A stretch of 64,000 nt of DNA, taken from contig NZ_QEQL01000001.1 in the NCBI RefSeq assembly GCF_003097135.1, positions 930,001-994,000 on the forward strand, read 5' to 3'. Each line of letters opens with the position of its first letter. Position 1 is the stretch's first letter. Made by a program: the position numbers and the translations under genes. The stretch comes from Pseudomonas sp. URIL14HWK12:I12 (GTDB lineage Bacteria; Pseudomonadota; Gammaproteobacteria; Pseudomonadales; Pseudomonadaceae). Of the stretch, positions 1-8,755 are shown piece after piece. The notes beneath the pieces were generated by a model. The model was not told where the DNA came from, made no database searches, and worked only from the letters and a program-made list of their open reading frames with translations.

Positions 1-122
1 CAGGCCTAATGAACTGTCGCAGCACCGTGCCAAGAATCTCCACTGACAAAAGAATCCTTCAGACGATACCGTTTCTCAAAAAACACCAGGCTTTCAGCAG
101 GATTGGTTGCAGGAGCACCTTG

Positions 123-635
123 ATGGCCCATTCACTATCGCCACCGCCCGATTGGCTGCAGCCAGCTACTGGCGCTGCGCCTGGCAGCTGCCCTCTGTAT
201 CACGCCCTTGCAAGCCTGCCCCGCCGCCACCGCCAGGCACTTTTGCTGGCCAGAATCGATGAGCTGGGGTTTGCCGAGATTGCTCAGCACCTTGGTCTGT
301 GCCCTGAGCGTATCGAAACCCACCTTACCTGTGCACTGAATACGCTCGGCCAACGCCTACGCACTGGCTCCGCGCAAGCCAGCGCTTGGTACACCCGCCT
401 GCAGAACCCCGCTATTACCCCGAGCGAACGCATCGACTTCAGGCGCTGGCTGGATGCCTCGCCAAGCCACCTGCAGGCTTTTCATGAAACAGAGCTGCTT
501 TGGCGCAGCCTGCTGGAGCCCTCCCAGGCCCTATTGGCTAACGGAGCCAAGCTTCAGGCTAGGCGTAAAGCCTCACTGGGAAGGTGGATCGCAGCGTTGA
601 CGATATTGATGCTTGTGAGCTGGCTGAGCCTCTGA
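123..635 (+). CDS. Sigma-region-4-like / FecR N-terminal (DUF4880) fusion protein, membrane anchored
   Basis: A 170-residue protein. Residues about 30-78 look like region 4 of an ECF sigma factor (LPRRHRQALLLARI, then the helix-turn-helix FAEIAQHLGLCPERIETHL). Residues about 83-128 match the N-terminal DUF4880 domain of FecR-type anti-sigma factors (SAWYTRLQNP, FRRWLDASPSHLQAF, LLWRSLL). A single C-terminal membrane helix covers about 152-170. Sigma region 2 and the periplasmic FecR domain are both missing. An upstream in-frame ATG at 9 is possible, but AGGAG at 111-115 sits 7 nt before the ATG at 123, so I chose 123. The family normally couples siderophore sensing to an ECF sigma factor. No TonB receptor or full sigma gene is visible here, so it may be a remnant or a free-standing regulator. 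Confidence 0.7.
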   Translation: MAHSLSPPPDWLQPATGAAPGSCPLYHALASLPRRHRQALLLARIDELGFAEIAQHLGLCPERIETHLTCALNTLGQRLRTGSAQASAWYTRLQNPAITPSERIDFRRWLDASPSHLQAFHETELLWRSLLEPSQALLANGAKLQARRKASLGRWIAALTILMLVSWLSL

Positions 636-704
636 GCGCTGTTGTACTTGCTGGCGTGTCATCAAGCTCTTATAAGAAGGTTTACGCCTTCAAGAGAGTT
701 CCTC

Positions 705-1826
705 ATGCCCATCAACGTAGATGCCCGCTTCGACAGCGGCAACATCGAAGTCCGTAACCTGTCAGACCCTTCGAACCTCCGCCTGGCGATCCGCCCCGAC
801 ACCCACAGCGCTCACCTCCAATGGTTTCACTTCCGGGCTACCGGCATGGAGCCGGGTAAGCTCTACCGCTTCGTGCTCGAAAACGCAGGCCAGGCCACCT
901 TTAACGACGGCTGGCCGGGCTACCGAGCGGTGGCGAGCGAGAACGGCAATGACTGGTCGCGCGTGCCCACGCACTACGACGGCCAAGCGTTGATCATAGA
1001 GGTCAGCCCCAGCAGTGATGCTCTTTCGCTAGCCTATTTCGAACCCTATACGCGCACCCGCCATAACGCGCTGGTCCAGCGAGCGCTGGCGGGAGGCATG
1101 ACGCTCCACGCTCAGGGCAACAGCAGCCAAGGCCGCGCGATCGAGCTGCTACGCGCTGGCCACGGCCCGTTAGCGGTTTGGCTTATCGCTCAGCAACACC
1201 CCGGCGAGCACATGGCTGAGTGGTTCATGGAGGGGCTTATTGAGCAACTGCTAGACGGTAGCGCAGCAAGCGAAGCGCTTTTCGACAGAGCTACGTTCTA
1301 CCTCATCCCGAATATGAACCCCGACGGTGCCTTCCTTGGCCACCTGCGCACCAACTTCCACGGTGTAGACCTGAACCGAGCCTGGCAGGCCCCAGATCCG
1401 GTGACGGCGCCGGAGGTGCATTTCGCGCATCAGCAGATGCAGCTCAGCGGGGTAGACCTGTTTATCGATGCTCACGGTGACGAAGCCATTCCTCATGTTT
1501 TCACCGCCGCCTGCGAGGGTAACCCAGGCTATACACCAAGGCTCGCTGGGCTTGAGTCGCGCTTTCGCGACCTACTCTGTGCGCGCACCGCTGACTTCCA
1601 ACAAGTACATGGCTACCCACGCAGTGCACCGGGCCAAGCCAACCCCACCCTGGCGTGCCATGCCGTGGGAGAGCGTTTCGATTGCTTGGCGCTCACGTTG
1701 GAAATGCCCTTCAAAGATCACGACGATGCGCCCTCACCCCAGACGGGCTGGAACGGGGCACGTTCAGCCCGCCTCGGTGGCGATGTGTTGAGCGTCATTG
1801 GCCAAATGCTGGAGCACCTGCGCTGA
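705..1826 (+). CDS. M14-family zinc carboxypeptidase (cytosolic carboxypeptidase-like)
   Basis: A 373-residue protein. An N-terminal beta-sandwich-like region (about 1-135) typical of cytosolic carboxypeptidases is followed by an M14 catalytic domain. The zinc ligands are visible as HPGE (H165, E168) and H257 in IDAHGD. The substrate-binding motifs NPDG and DLNR are present, and the catalytic glutamate is probably E333 in LTLEMP. There is no signal peptide, so it should be cytoplasmic. It would remove C-terminal residues from a peptide; the substrate is unknown. An earlier frame opening at 642 is less likely, because the ATG at 705 has an AGAGAG upstream and begins the conserved region. The neighbours are unrelated. 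Confidence 0.85.
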   Translation: MPINVDARFDSGNIEVRNLSDPSNLRLAIRPDTHSAHLQWFHFRATGMEPGKLYRFVLENAGQATFNDGWPGYRAVASENGNDWSRVPTHYDGQALIIEVSPSSDALSLAYFEPYTRTRHNALVQRALAGGMTLHAQGNSSQGRAIELLRAGHGPLAVWLIAQQHPGEHMAEWFMEGLIEQLLDGSAASEALFDRATFYLIPNMNPDGAFLGHLRTNFHGVDLNRAWQAPDPVTAPEVHFAHQQMQLSGVDLFIDAHGDEAIPHVFTAACEGNPGYTPRLAGLESRFRDLLCARTADFQQVHGYPRSAPGQANPTLACHAVGERFDCLALTLEMPFKDHDDAPSPQTGWNGARSARLGGDVLSVIGQMLEHLR

Positions 1827-1954
1827 TCCTCCAGCACTGAACATAAACCACGCGGAATAAGCTAAGAACGCATGGTTATCACCTGCCCCCGGCAAAATTG
1901 CTATCCTGCGCCGCCGCCGCGCTAACGCGGCGTTGCATGGGCATTACGGATCAG

Positions 1955-2743
1955 ATGATGGACACAGCGTTGCTCGGTTTCACCTTCGCAGGCCTGGTGG
2001 TCGGTTTCATCGTCGGCATGACCGGCGTGGGCGGAGGGTCGTTGATGACGCCCATCCTCCTTTGGTTTGGGATCAATCCCGCCACCGCGGTGGGTACCGA
2101 CCTGCTCTATGCTGCGGTCACCAAGTGCAGTGGTGTGTGGGTGCACAGCCGCCACCGCAATATCGACTGGCGAATCACCGGCTGGTTGAGCCTGGGGAGC
2201 GTTCCGGCTGCCGCGCTTACGCTGTGGGCCCTACAGCACCTGCCAGGCGACGCCAAGGCGCTCAACAGCCTGATTAAACAAGCTCTAGCCGTAGTATTGC
2301 TGCTAACTGCAGTCGCCATTTTGCTCAAACCCTGGCTGCAACGCCTTGCCGCCCGGGGTGCAGGCGACCGCTATCAGTTTGCACCCGCTACGCTGAACGG
2401 GCTAACAGTGCTGACTGGCGTGTTGTTGGGCGTAATGGTTTCGCTCACCTCCATTGGCGCCGGCGTACTGGGCACCGTTGGGCTGTTCCTGCTTTACCCT
2501 TTTCTGCCTACCCGGCGCCTGGTAGGCACGGAGATTGCCCATGCCGTCCCGCTTACCCTGGTCGCGGGCCTGGGCCACGCCAGCATGGGCAATCTGGACT
2601 GGTCGCTGCTGGGCCACCTCTTGCTGGGCTCCCTACCCGGAATCTGGGTAGGTAGCCACATGGCCGGGAAGGTTCCCGATGCCTTTTTGCGCCCTTTCCT
2701 TGCGGTGATGCTAGCCCTGATCGGTGTGAAAATGATTGCCTGA
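1955..2743 (+). CDS. TSUP (TauE/SafE) family membrane permease
   Basis: A 262-residue, strongly hydrophobic protein with about seven or eight membrane segments. It carries the two glycine-rich TSUP repeats near the start of each half (GFIVGMTGVGGGSLMTPIL and VSLTSIGAGVLGTVGL). The family exports or imports small anions such as sulfite or sulfoacetate, but the substrate cannot be told from sequence. The start is uncertain: ATGs at 1937, 1955 and 1958 are in frame, as is a longer frame from 1898. A GC hairpin at 1915-1932 lies just before 1937, which disfavours the longest version, and 1955 gives the usual family length. It is probably its own transcription unit. Confidence 0.8.
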   Translation: MMDTALLGFTFAGLVVGFIVGMTGVGGGSLMTPILLWFGINPATAVGTDLLYAAVTKCSGVWVHSRHRNIDWRITGWLSLGSVPAAALTLWALQHLPGDAKALNSLIKQALAVVLLLTAVAILLKPWLQRLAARGAGDRYQFAPATLNGLTVLTGVLLGVMVSLTSIGAGVLGTVGLFLLYPFLPTRRLVGTEIAHAVPLTLVAGLGHASMGNLDWSLLGHLLLGSLPGIWVGSHMAGKVPDAFLRPFLAVMLALIGVKMIA

Positions 2744-2799
2744 GGCACCTTGGCCATGACAAGGGGTCCATTGAGCAAGCCCTTTTTCGGAGCTCTGCC

Positions 2800-3567
2800 A
2801 TGCCTATGGTTCACGACGCAGCCCAGCGCGGCTTCACCGCACAGGCCCAACAATATGCCCGCTCGCGGCCCGAGTACCCCAAGGCGCTGGAACCTTGGCT
2901 GGCACAAGAACTCGGTATAGCCCCCTCAATGCGCGTGCTGGATGTCGGGGCCGGCACCGGGAAATTCACACGCCTGCTCTCGAGTATCGGGGCCGACGTA
3001 ACAGCCTTGGAGCCGGTCGCAAAGATGCGCGAGGAGCTCTCGCTAGCGCTCCCGAAAGTCCCCGTGATGGATGGCACTGCCGAGCAACTGCCACTGGGTG
3101 ACGCCACCGTGAACGTGGTGACCTGCGCGCAAGCGTTCCATTGGTTCGCAACCACTGCAGCGCTCGCTCAATTTCATCGTGTACTGGTGCCTGGCGGCCG
3201 GCTCGGCCTGGTGTGGAATGTGCGCGACGAGTCTGTCGATTGGGTAGCGCATATCACCCGCATCATCACGCCATACGAGGGGAATGCGCCGCGCTTCCAT
3301 ACTGGCCGCTGGCGTGAGGCCTTCGACGGCCGATACTTCGCCGATGAGCGTGTGGCCACCTTCGAACATCATCACACCGGCTCGCCCGACGATGTCATCC
3401 TGGGGCGCTTCCTGTCGGTAAGCTTCATTGCGGCGCTGCCCCAGGCCGAACAGGACGCTGTGGCTGCACAACTGCGGGACTTGATTGCCACACACCCTGC
3501 CCTGAAAGGCAAAGATCAGGTGTCGTTCCCCTACCAGACGCAGGCCTACGCCTGGTCACGGAGCTGA
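2800..3567 (+). CDS. Class I SAM-dependent methyltransferase
   Basis: A 255-residue protein with the Rossmann methyltransferase fold. Motif I is VLDVGAGTGKFT (about 46-57), the acidic strand-2 end is VTALEPV, and the motif 'VVTCAQAFHWF' is typical of the UbiE/Coq5 and SmtA-like methyltransferase_11 group. It should transfer a methyl group from S-adenosylmethionine to a small molecule; no substrate is indicated. The start at 2800 has CGGAG at 2788-2792 with good spacing; a second ATG at 2806 is possible. It ends convergent to sucD and shares the hairpin terminator at 3623-3646. Confidence 0.85.
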   Translation: MPMVHDAAQRGFTAQAQQYARSRPEYPKALEPWLAQELGIAPSMRVLDVGAGTGKFTRLLSSIGADVTALEPVAKMREELSLALPKVPVMDGTAEQLPLGDATVNVVTCAQAFHWFATTAALAQFHRVLVPGGRLGLVWNVRDESVDWVAHITRIITPYEGNAPRFHTGRWREAFDGRYFADERVATFEHHHTGSPDDVILGRFLSVSFIAALPQAEQDAVAAQLRDLIATHPALKGKDQVSFPYQTQAYAWSRS

Positions 3568-3622
3568 AGCCTCCACACCCCTAGGCAACAGAGGGTGCCC
3601 GGCACCAATGGCCGAAAACGAC

Positions 3623-3646
3623 AAAGGCCACCCGAAGGTGGCCTTT
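3623..3646. terminator. Bidirectional intrinsic terminator between the methyltransferase gene and sucD
   Basis: A perfect 10-bp stem (AAAGGCCACC / GGTGGCCTTT) closes a CGAA loop. It lies between two convergent genes. Read on the minus strand the hairpin is followed by a T-rich stretch (TTTGTCGTTTTC), so it should end the sdh-suc operon; it can also serve the + strand methyltransferase gene. Confidence 0.85.
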
Positions 3647-3673
3647 GCTTGAGTCAGCAAGTTCGCGAAAAAC

Positions 3674-4558
3674 TTACTTCTTCACTTCCCAACCGGTCAG
3701 CTCGGCCAGTGCCTTGCCAATGTCGGCCAGCGAACGAACGGTCTTGACGCCCGCGTCCTGCAGCGCAGCGAATTTCTCGTCAGCAGTGCCTTTACCGCCG
3801 GAGATGATCGCACCGGCGTGGCCCATGCGCTTGCCGGGTGGCGCAGTCACGCCAGCGATGTAGGAAACAACCGGCTTGGTCACGTTGGCCTTGATGAAAG
3901 CCGCAGCTTCTTCCTCTGCCGAACCACCGATTTCGCCGATCATTACGATCGCTTCGGTTTTCGGGTCATCCTGGAACAGTTTCAGGATGTCGATGAAGTT
4001 CGAGCCCGGGATCGGGTCGCCGCCAATGCCCACGCAAGTGGACTGACCGAAACCTGCATCGGTGGTCTGCTTGACCGCTTCGTAGGTCAGGGTGCCGGAG
4101 CGCGATACGATGCCGACCTTGCCTGGCAAGTGAATGTGACCAGGCATGATGCCGATCTTGCACTCACCGGGGGTGATGACGCCCGGGCAGTTAGGGCCGA
4201 TCAGGCGTACACCCAGCTCGTCGCACTTGACCTTGGCGTCCAGCATGTCGAGGGTCGGGATGCCTTCGGTGATGCACACGATCAGCTTGATGCCACCGTT
4301 GGCAGCTTCGAGGATCGAGTCCTTGCAGAACGGAGCCGGGACGTAGATGACCGAAGCGTCGGCGCCAGTGGCTTCGACGGCTTCCTTGACGGTGTTGAAT
4401 ACCGGCAGGCCCAGGTGGGTGGTGCCGCCCTTGCCCGGAGTCACGCCGCCAACCATTTTGGTGCCATAGGCAATGGCTTGTTCAGAGTGGAAAGTCCCCT
4501 GCGAGCCGGTGAAGCCTTGGCAAATGACCTTGGTGTCTTTATTGATCAAAACGCTCAT
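3674..4558 (-). CDS. sucD: Succinyl-CoA ligase (ADP-forming) alpha subunit
   Basis: A 294-residue protein, full length for the family. The N-terminal CoA-binding Rossmann fold starts with [14 protein letters not shown]. The active-site histidine that is phosphorylated lies in [12 protein letters not shown] near residue 247. With SucC it makes ATP (or GTP) from succinyl-CoA in the TCA cycle, in the cytoplasm. Its ATG overlaps the stop codon of sucC by one base (TAATG), so the two are translationally coupled. It is the last gene of the operon, followed by the terminator at 3623-3646. Confidence 0.97.
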   Translation of the reverse strand: MSVLINKDTKVICQGFTGSQGTFHSEQAIAYGTKMVGGVTPGKGGTTHLGLPVFNTVKEAVEATGADASVIYVPAPFCKDSILEAANGGIKLIVCITEGIPTLDMLDAKVKCDELGVRLIGPNCPGVITPGECKIGIMPGHIHLPGKVGIVSRSGTLTYEAVKQTTDAGFGQSTCVGIGGDPIPGSNFIDILKLFQDDPKTEAIVMIGEIGGSAEEEAAAFIKANVTKPVVSYIAGVTAPPGKRMGHAGAIISGGKGTADEKFAALQDAGVKTVRSLADIGKALAELTGWEVKK

Positions 4559-5724
4559 TACTTGCCCTCCGCGGCTTTGACGACTTGTTGCGCAGCGTCG
4601 GTCAGGCTGGTTGCCGCGATGATGTTCAGACCGCTTTCTGCCAGGACCTTGGCGCCCAGCTCGGCGTTGTTACCTTCCAGGCGCACGACTACAGGAACCT
4701 TCACGCCCACTTCTTTCACAGCGCCGATGATGCCTTCAGCGATCATGTCGCAGCGAACGATGCCGCCGAAAATGTTCACCAGAACGGCTTGCACGTTGCT
4801 GTCGGAGAGGATGATCTTGAACGCTTCGGTTACGCGCTCCTTGGTTGCGCCGCCACCCACGTCGAGGAAGTTGGCAGGCTTGCCGCCATGCAGGTTGACG
4901 ATGTCCATGGTACCCATGGCCAGGCCAGCACCGTTGACCATGCAGCCGATGTTGCCTTCCAGTGCCACATAGTTCAGCTCGAACTTGGCAGCGTGAGCTT
5001 CACGGGCGTCGTCCTGCGACGGGTCATGGAATTCGCGCAGTTTCGGCTGGCGGAACATGGCGTTGGCGTCGATGTTGATCTTGGCATCCAGGCAGTGCAG
5101 GTTGCCGTCGGCCTTGATCACCAGCGGGTTGATTTCCAGCAGGGCCAGGTCGTAGTCCTTGAACAGCTTGGCCAGGCCTACGAAGATCTGGGTGAACTGC
5201 TTGATCTGGTTGCCTTCCAGGCCCAGCTTGAACGCCAGGTCACGGCCCTGATAAGGCTGCGCGCCTACCAGCGGATCGACCACTTCCTTCAGGATTTTTT
5301 CCGGAGTGTCGTGGGCGACTTTCTCGATTTCCACGCCACCTTCGGTGGAAGCCATGAAGACGATACGGCGGGTCGAACGGTCGACGACCGCGCCCAGGTA
5401 CAGCTCCTTGGCGATGTCGGTGCAGGATTCGACCAGGATTTTCGAAACCGGCTGGCCGTTGGCATCAGTCTGGTAAGTCACCAGGCGCTTGCCCAGCCAC
5501 TGGGCGGCGAATGCCTTGGCATCTTCCTTGCTCTTGACCAGTTTCACACCACCGGCCTTACCACGGCCACCTGCGTGAACCTGAGCCTTGACGACCCATT
5601 CGCTGCCACCGATCTTTTCGCACGCCTCAGCGGCGGCCTCGGGGGTGTCTACCGCGTAGCCTTTGGATACCGGCAGGCCGTATTCAGCGAACAGCTGCTT
5701 ACCCTGATACTCGTGAAGATTCAT
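4558..5724 (-). CDS. sucC: Succinyl-CoA ligase (ADP-forming) beta subunit
   Basis: A 388-residue protein beginning [12 protein letters not shown], the invariant start of the family, so the in-frame extension up to 5790 is rejected. The N-terminal ATP-grasp domain (GRGKAGGVK) binds nucleotide. The C-terminal ligase domain carries the GGGA and [10 protein letters not shown] motifs that contact the alpha subunit and its phosphohistidine. It forms the heterotetramer with SucD. A 220-bp gap (5725-5944) separates it from lpdG. That gap holds a small hairpin (5893-5910) without a T-tract and no clear promoter, so transcription probably continues from upstream. Confidence 0.97.
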   Translation of the reverse strand: MNLHEYQGKQLFAEYGLPVSKGYAVDTPEAAAEACEKIGGSEWVVKAQVHAGGRGKAGGVKLVKSKEDAKAFAAQWLGKRLVTYQTDANGQPVSKILVESCTDIAKELYLGAVVDRSTRRIVFMASTEGGVEIEKVAHDTPEKILKEVVDPLVGAQPYQGRDLAFKLGLEGNQIKQFTQIFVGLAKLFKDYDLALLEINPLVIKADGNLHCLDAKINIDANAMFRQPKLREFHDPSQDDAREAHAAKFELNYVALEGNIGCMVNGAGLAMGTMDIVNLHGGKPANFLDVGGGATKERVTEAFKIILSDSNVQAVLVNIFGGIVRCDMIAEGIIGAVKEVGVKVPVVVRLEGNNAELGAKVLAESGLNIIAATSLTDAAQQVVKAAEGK

Positions 5725-5944
5725 GCTTTTTACCGTCTTCGTTAGGTACTGCGCTTTCGGCGCTGCGCCCCCCGTGGGGTGCCGCGCCACCTGTGACTTC
5801 CGTTAGCAGCTCAGGCCATCACCCTGGGATCTCGTGGTTCACCCAAAGCTGTACCCGTGCTGCAAGGTCGAGTCCGGCATCCGTTCCGCGGCTCGCCGCC
5901 AAAGCGGCGAACGACGGGCGAGGTACCGTTGTGGTTTCTTCTTG

Positions 5945-7390
<1,446 letters not shown>

Positions 7391-7394
7391 TTAA

Positions 7395-7473
7395 TAGCTG
7401 CAAGCTTCAAGCCCCAAGCTGCAAGTCGTGGCCGAGCGCACAGCGTGGCGCCATCGGCTTGCAGCTTGTAGCT
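7395..7473. repeat. Short inverted and direct repeats between sucB and lpdG
   Basis: The gap between sucB and lpdG contains AGCTGCAAGC at 7396-7405, a second AGCTGCAAG at 7417-7425, and the reverse complement GCTTGCAGCT at 7457-7466. Either left copy can pair with the right copy to form a long hairpin in the operon transcript. Similar 'agcttgcagctt' repeats are scattered between genes in Pseudomonas genomes. The effect here could be mRNA stabilisation or partial attenuation; this is inference. Confidence 0.6.
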
Positions 7474-7476
7474 GAT

Positions 7477-8715
7477 TTAAATGTCCAGCAGCAGGCGTGC
7501 CGGGTCTTCGAGCAGGTTCTTGATGGTGACCAGGAAGGTGACTGCTTCCTTGCCATCGATCAAGCGGTGGTCGTAAGACAGAGCAAGGTACATCATCGGG
7601 CGAATTTCCACCTGGCCTTTGACTGCCATCGGGCGTTGGATGATGTTGTGCATGCCCAGGATTGCGGCTTGCGGGGGGTTGACGATCGGCGTCGACATCA
7701 TCGAGCCGAAAGTGCCGCCATTGGTGATGGTAAAGGTACCGCCAGTCATCTCTTCGATAGCGAGCTTACCGTCACGGGCCTTCTTGCCGAAAGTGGCGAT
7801 GCCATTCTCGATCTCGGCCAGGCTCATCGACTCGGCATTGCGCAGTACCGGCACTACCAGGCCACGGTCGCTGGAAACGGCAACGCCGACGTCCGCGAAG
7901 CCGTGATAGACGATGTCATTGCCATCGATCGATGCGTTGACCGCCGGGAAGCGCTTGAGTGCCTCGGTAGCCGCCTTGACGAAGAAGGACATGAAGCCCA
8001 GGCGCACACCGTTATGGGACTTCTCGAAGAGGTCCTTGTATTTCGAGCGCAGAGCCATGACTTCGGTCATGTCCACTTCGTTGAACGTGGTCAGCATGGC
8101 CATGTTCGACTGCGCCTCGACCAGGCGCTCGGCGATCTTGGCGCGCAAGCGAGTCATCGGGACGCGCTTCTCGGTGCGGTCGCCGGCACCCTGAACCACA
8201 GGCGCAGCAGCAGCAGCAGCAGCGGCGGCAGGCTTGGCAGCGGCTTGCGGGGCGTTTTTCTTCGCTTCGATAGCAGCGACCACGTCTTCCTTGGTCACTC
8301 GGCCGTCTTTGCCAGTGCCCTTGATGCTCGCCAGCGCGATGCCGTTTTCTTCCGCCAGCTTGCGGGCGGCAGGCGCGCCGATAGCGTCTTCATCGGCCGC
8401 GGCAGGTGCAGCGGCAGGCGCAGCAGAAGCAGCCGGTGCAGCAGCCGGAGCTGCTGCAGCTGGCGCCGCAGCAGCGCCACCCGCTTCGATCGAGCCCAGT
8501 ACTTCGTCGGAGAGCACGGTATCGCCCTCGTTCTTGACGATCGCGCCCAATACACCGTCAGCCGTAGCGAGTACTTCCAGTACGACCTTGTCGGTTTCGA
8601 TGTCGACGATCAGTTCGTCGCGCTTGACCGCATCGCCCGGCTTCTTGTGCCAGGTCGCAACGGTGCCATCGGCAACCGATTCCGGGAAAGTAGGGGCTTT
8701 GATCTCGATAGCCAT
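7477..8715 (-). CDS. sucB: 2-oxoglutarate dehydrogenase E2, dihydrolipoyl succinyltransferase
   Basis: A 412-residue core subunit of the 2-oxoglutarate dehydrogenase complex. Domains in order: an N-terminal lipoyl domain with the modified lysine K43 in [11 protein letters not shown]; a long Ala/Pro linker (about 80-118); a peripheral E3-binding domain ([13 protein letters not shown]); a second Ala-rich linker; and the CoA acyltransferase catalytic domain. The active site is SYDHRLIDG (H383, D387). It moves the succinyl group to CoA. Its start lies 40 bp from the end of sucA. The Ala-rich linkers give locally repetitive GCA/GCC-rich DNA at about 8200-8480. Confidence 0.97.
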   Translation of the reverse strand: MAIEIKAPTFPESVADGTVATWHKKPGDAVKRDELIVDIETDKVVLEVLATADGVLGAIVKNEGDTVLSDEVLGSIEAGGAAAAPAAAAPAAAPAASAAPAAAPAAADEDAIGAPAARKLAEENGIALASIKGTGKDGRVTKEDVVAAIEAKKNAPQAAAKPAAAAAAAAAPVVQGAGDRTEKRVPMTRLRAKIAERLVEAQSNMAMLTTFNEVDMTEVMALRSKYKDLFEKSHNGVRLGFMSFFVKAATEALKRFPAVNASIDGNDIVYHGFADVGVAVSSDRGLVVPVLRNAESMSLAEIENGIATFGKKARDGKLAIEEMTGGTFTITNGGTFGSMMSTPIVNPPQAAILGMHNIIQRPMAVKGQVEIRPMMYLALSYDHRLIDGKEAVTFLVTIKNLLEDPARLLLDI

Positions 8716-8755
8716 TGCAGGGATTCCTTAATTCGGGTTCGTTTGCTCGAAGGCG

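Noticed and set aside
5725..5790. Extension of sucC upstream of MNLHEY
   Set aside because: The family start is [11 protein letters not shown]; the extra 22 residues are not conserved in kind.
5893..5910. Hairpin TCGCCGC/GCGGCGA between lpdG and sucC as a terminator
   Set aside because: No U-tract on either strand and a downstream essential operon gene; it is at most a minor structure.
8200..8480. GCA/GCC-rich repetitive DNA as a repeat element
   Set aside because: It encodes the alanine-rich linkers of SucB and is explained by coding.
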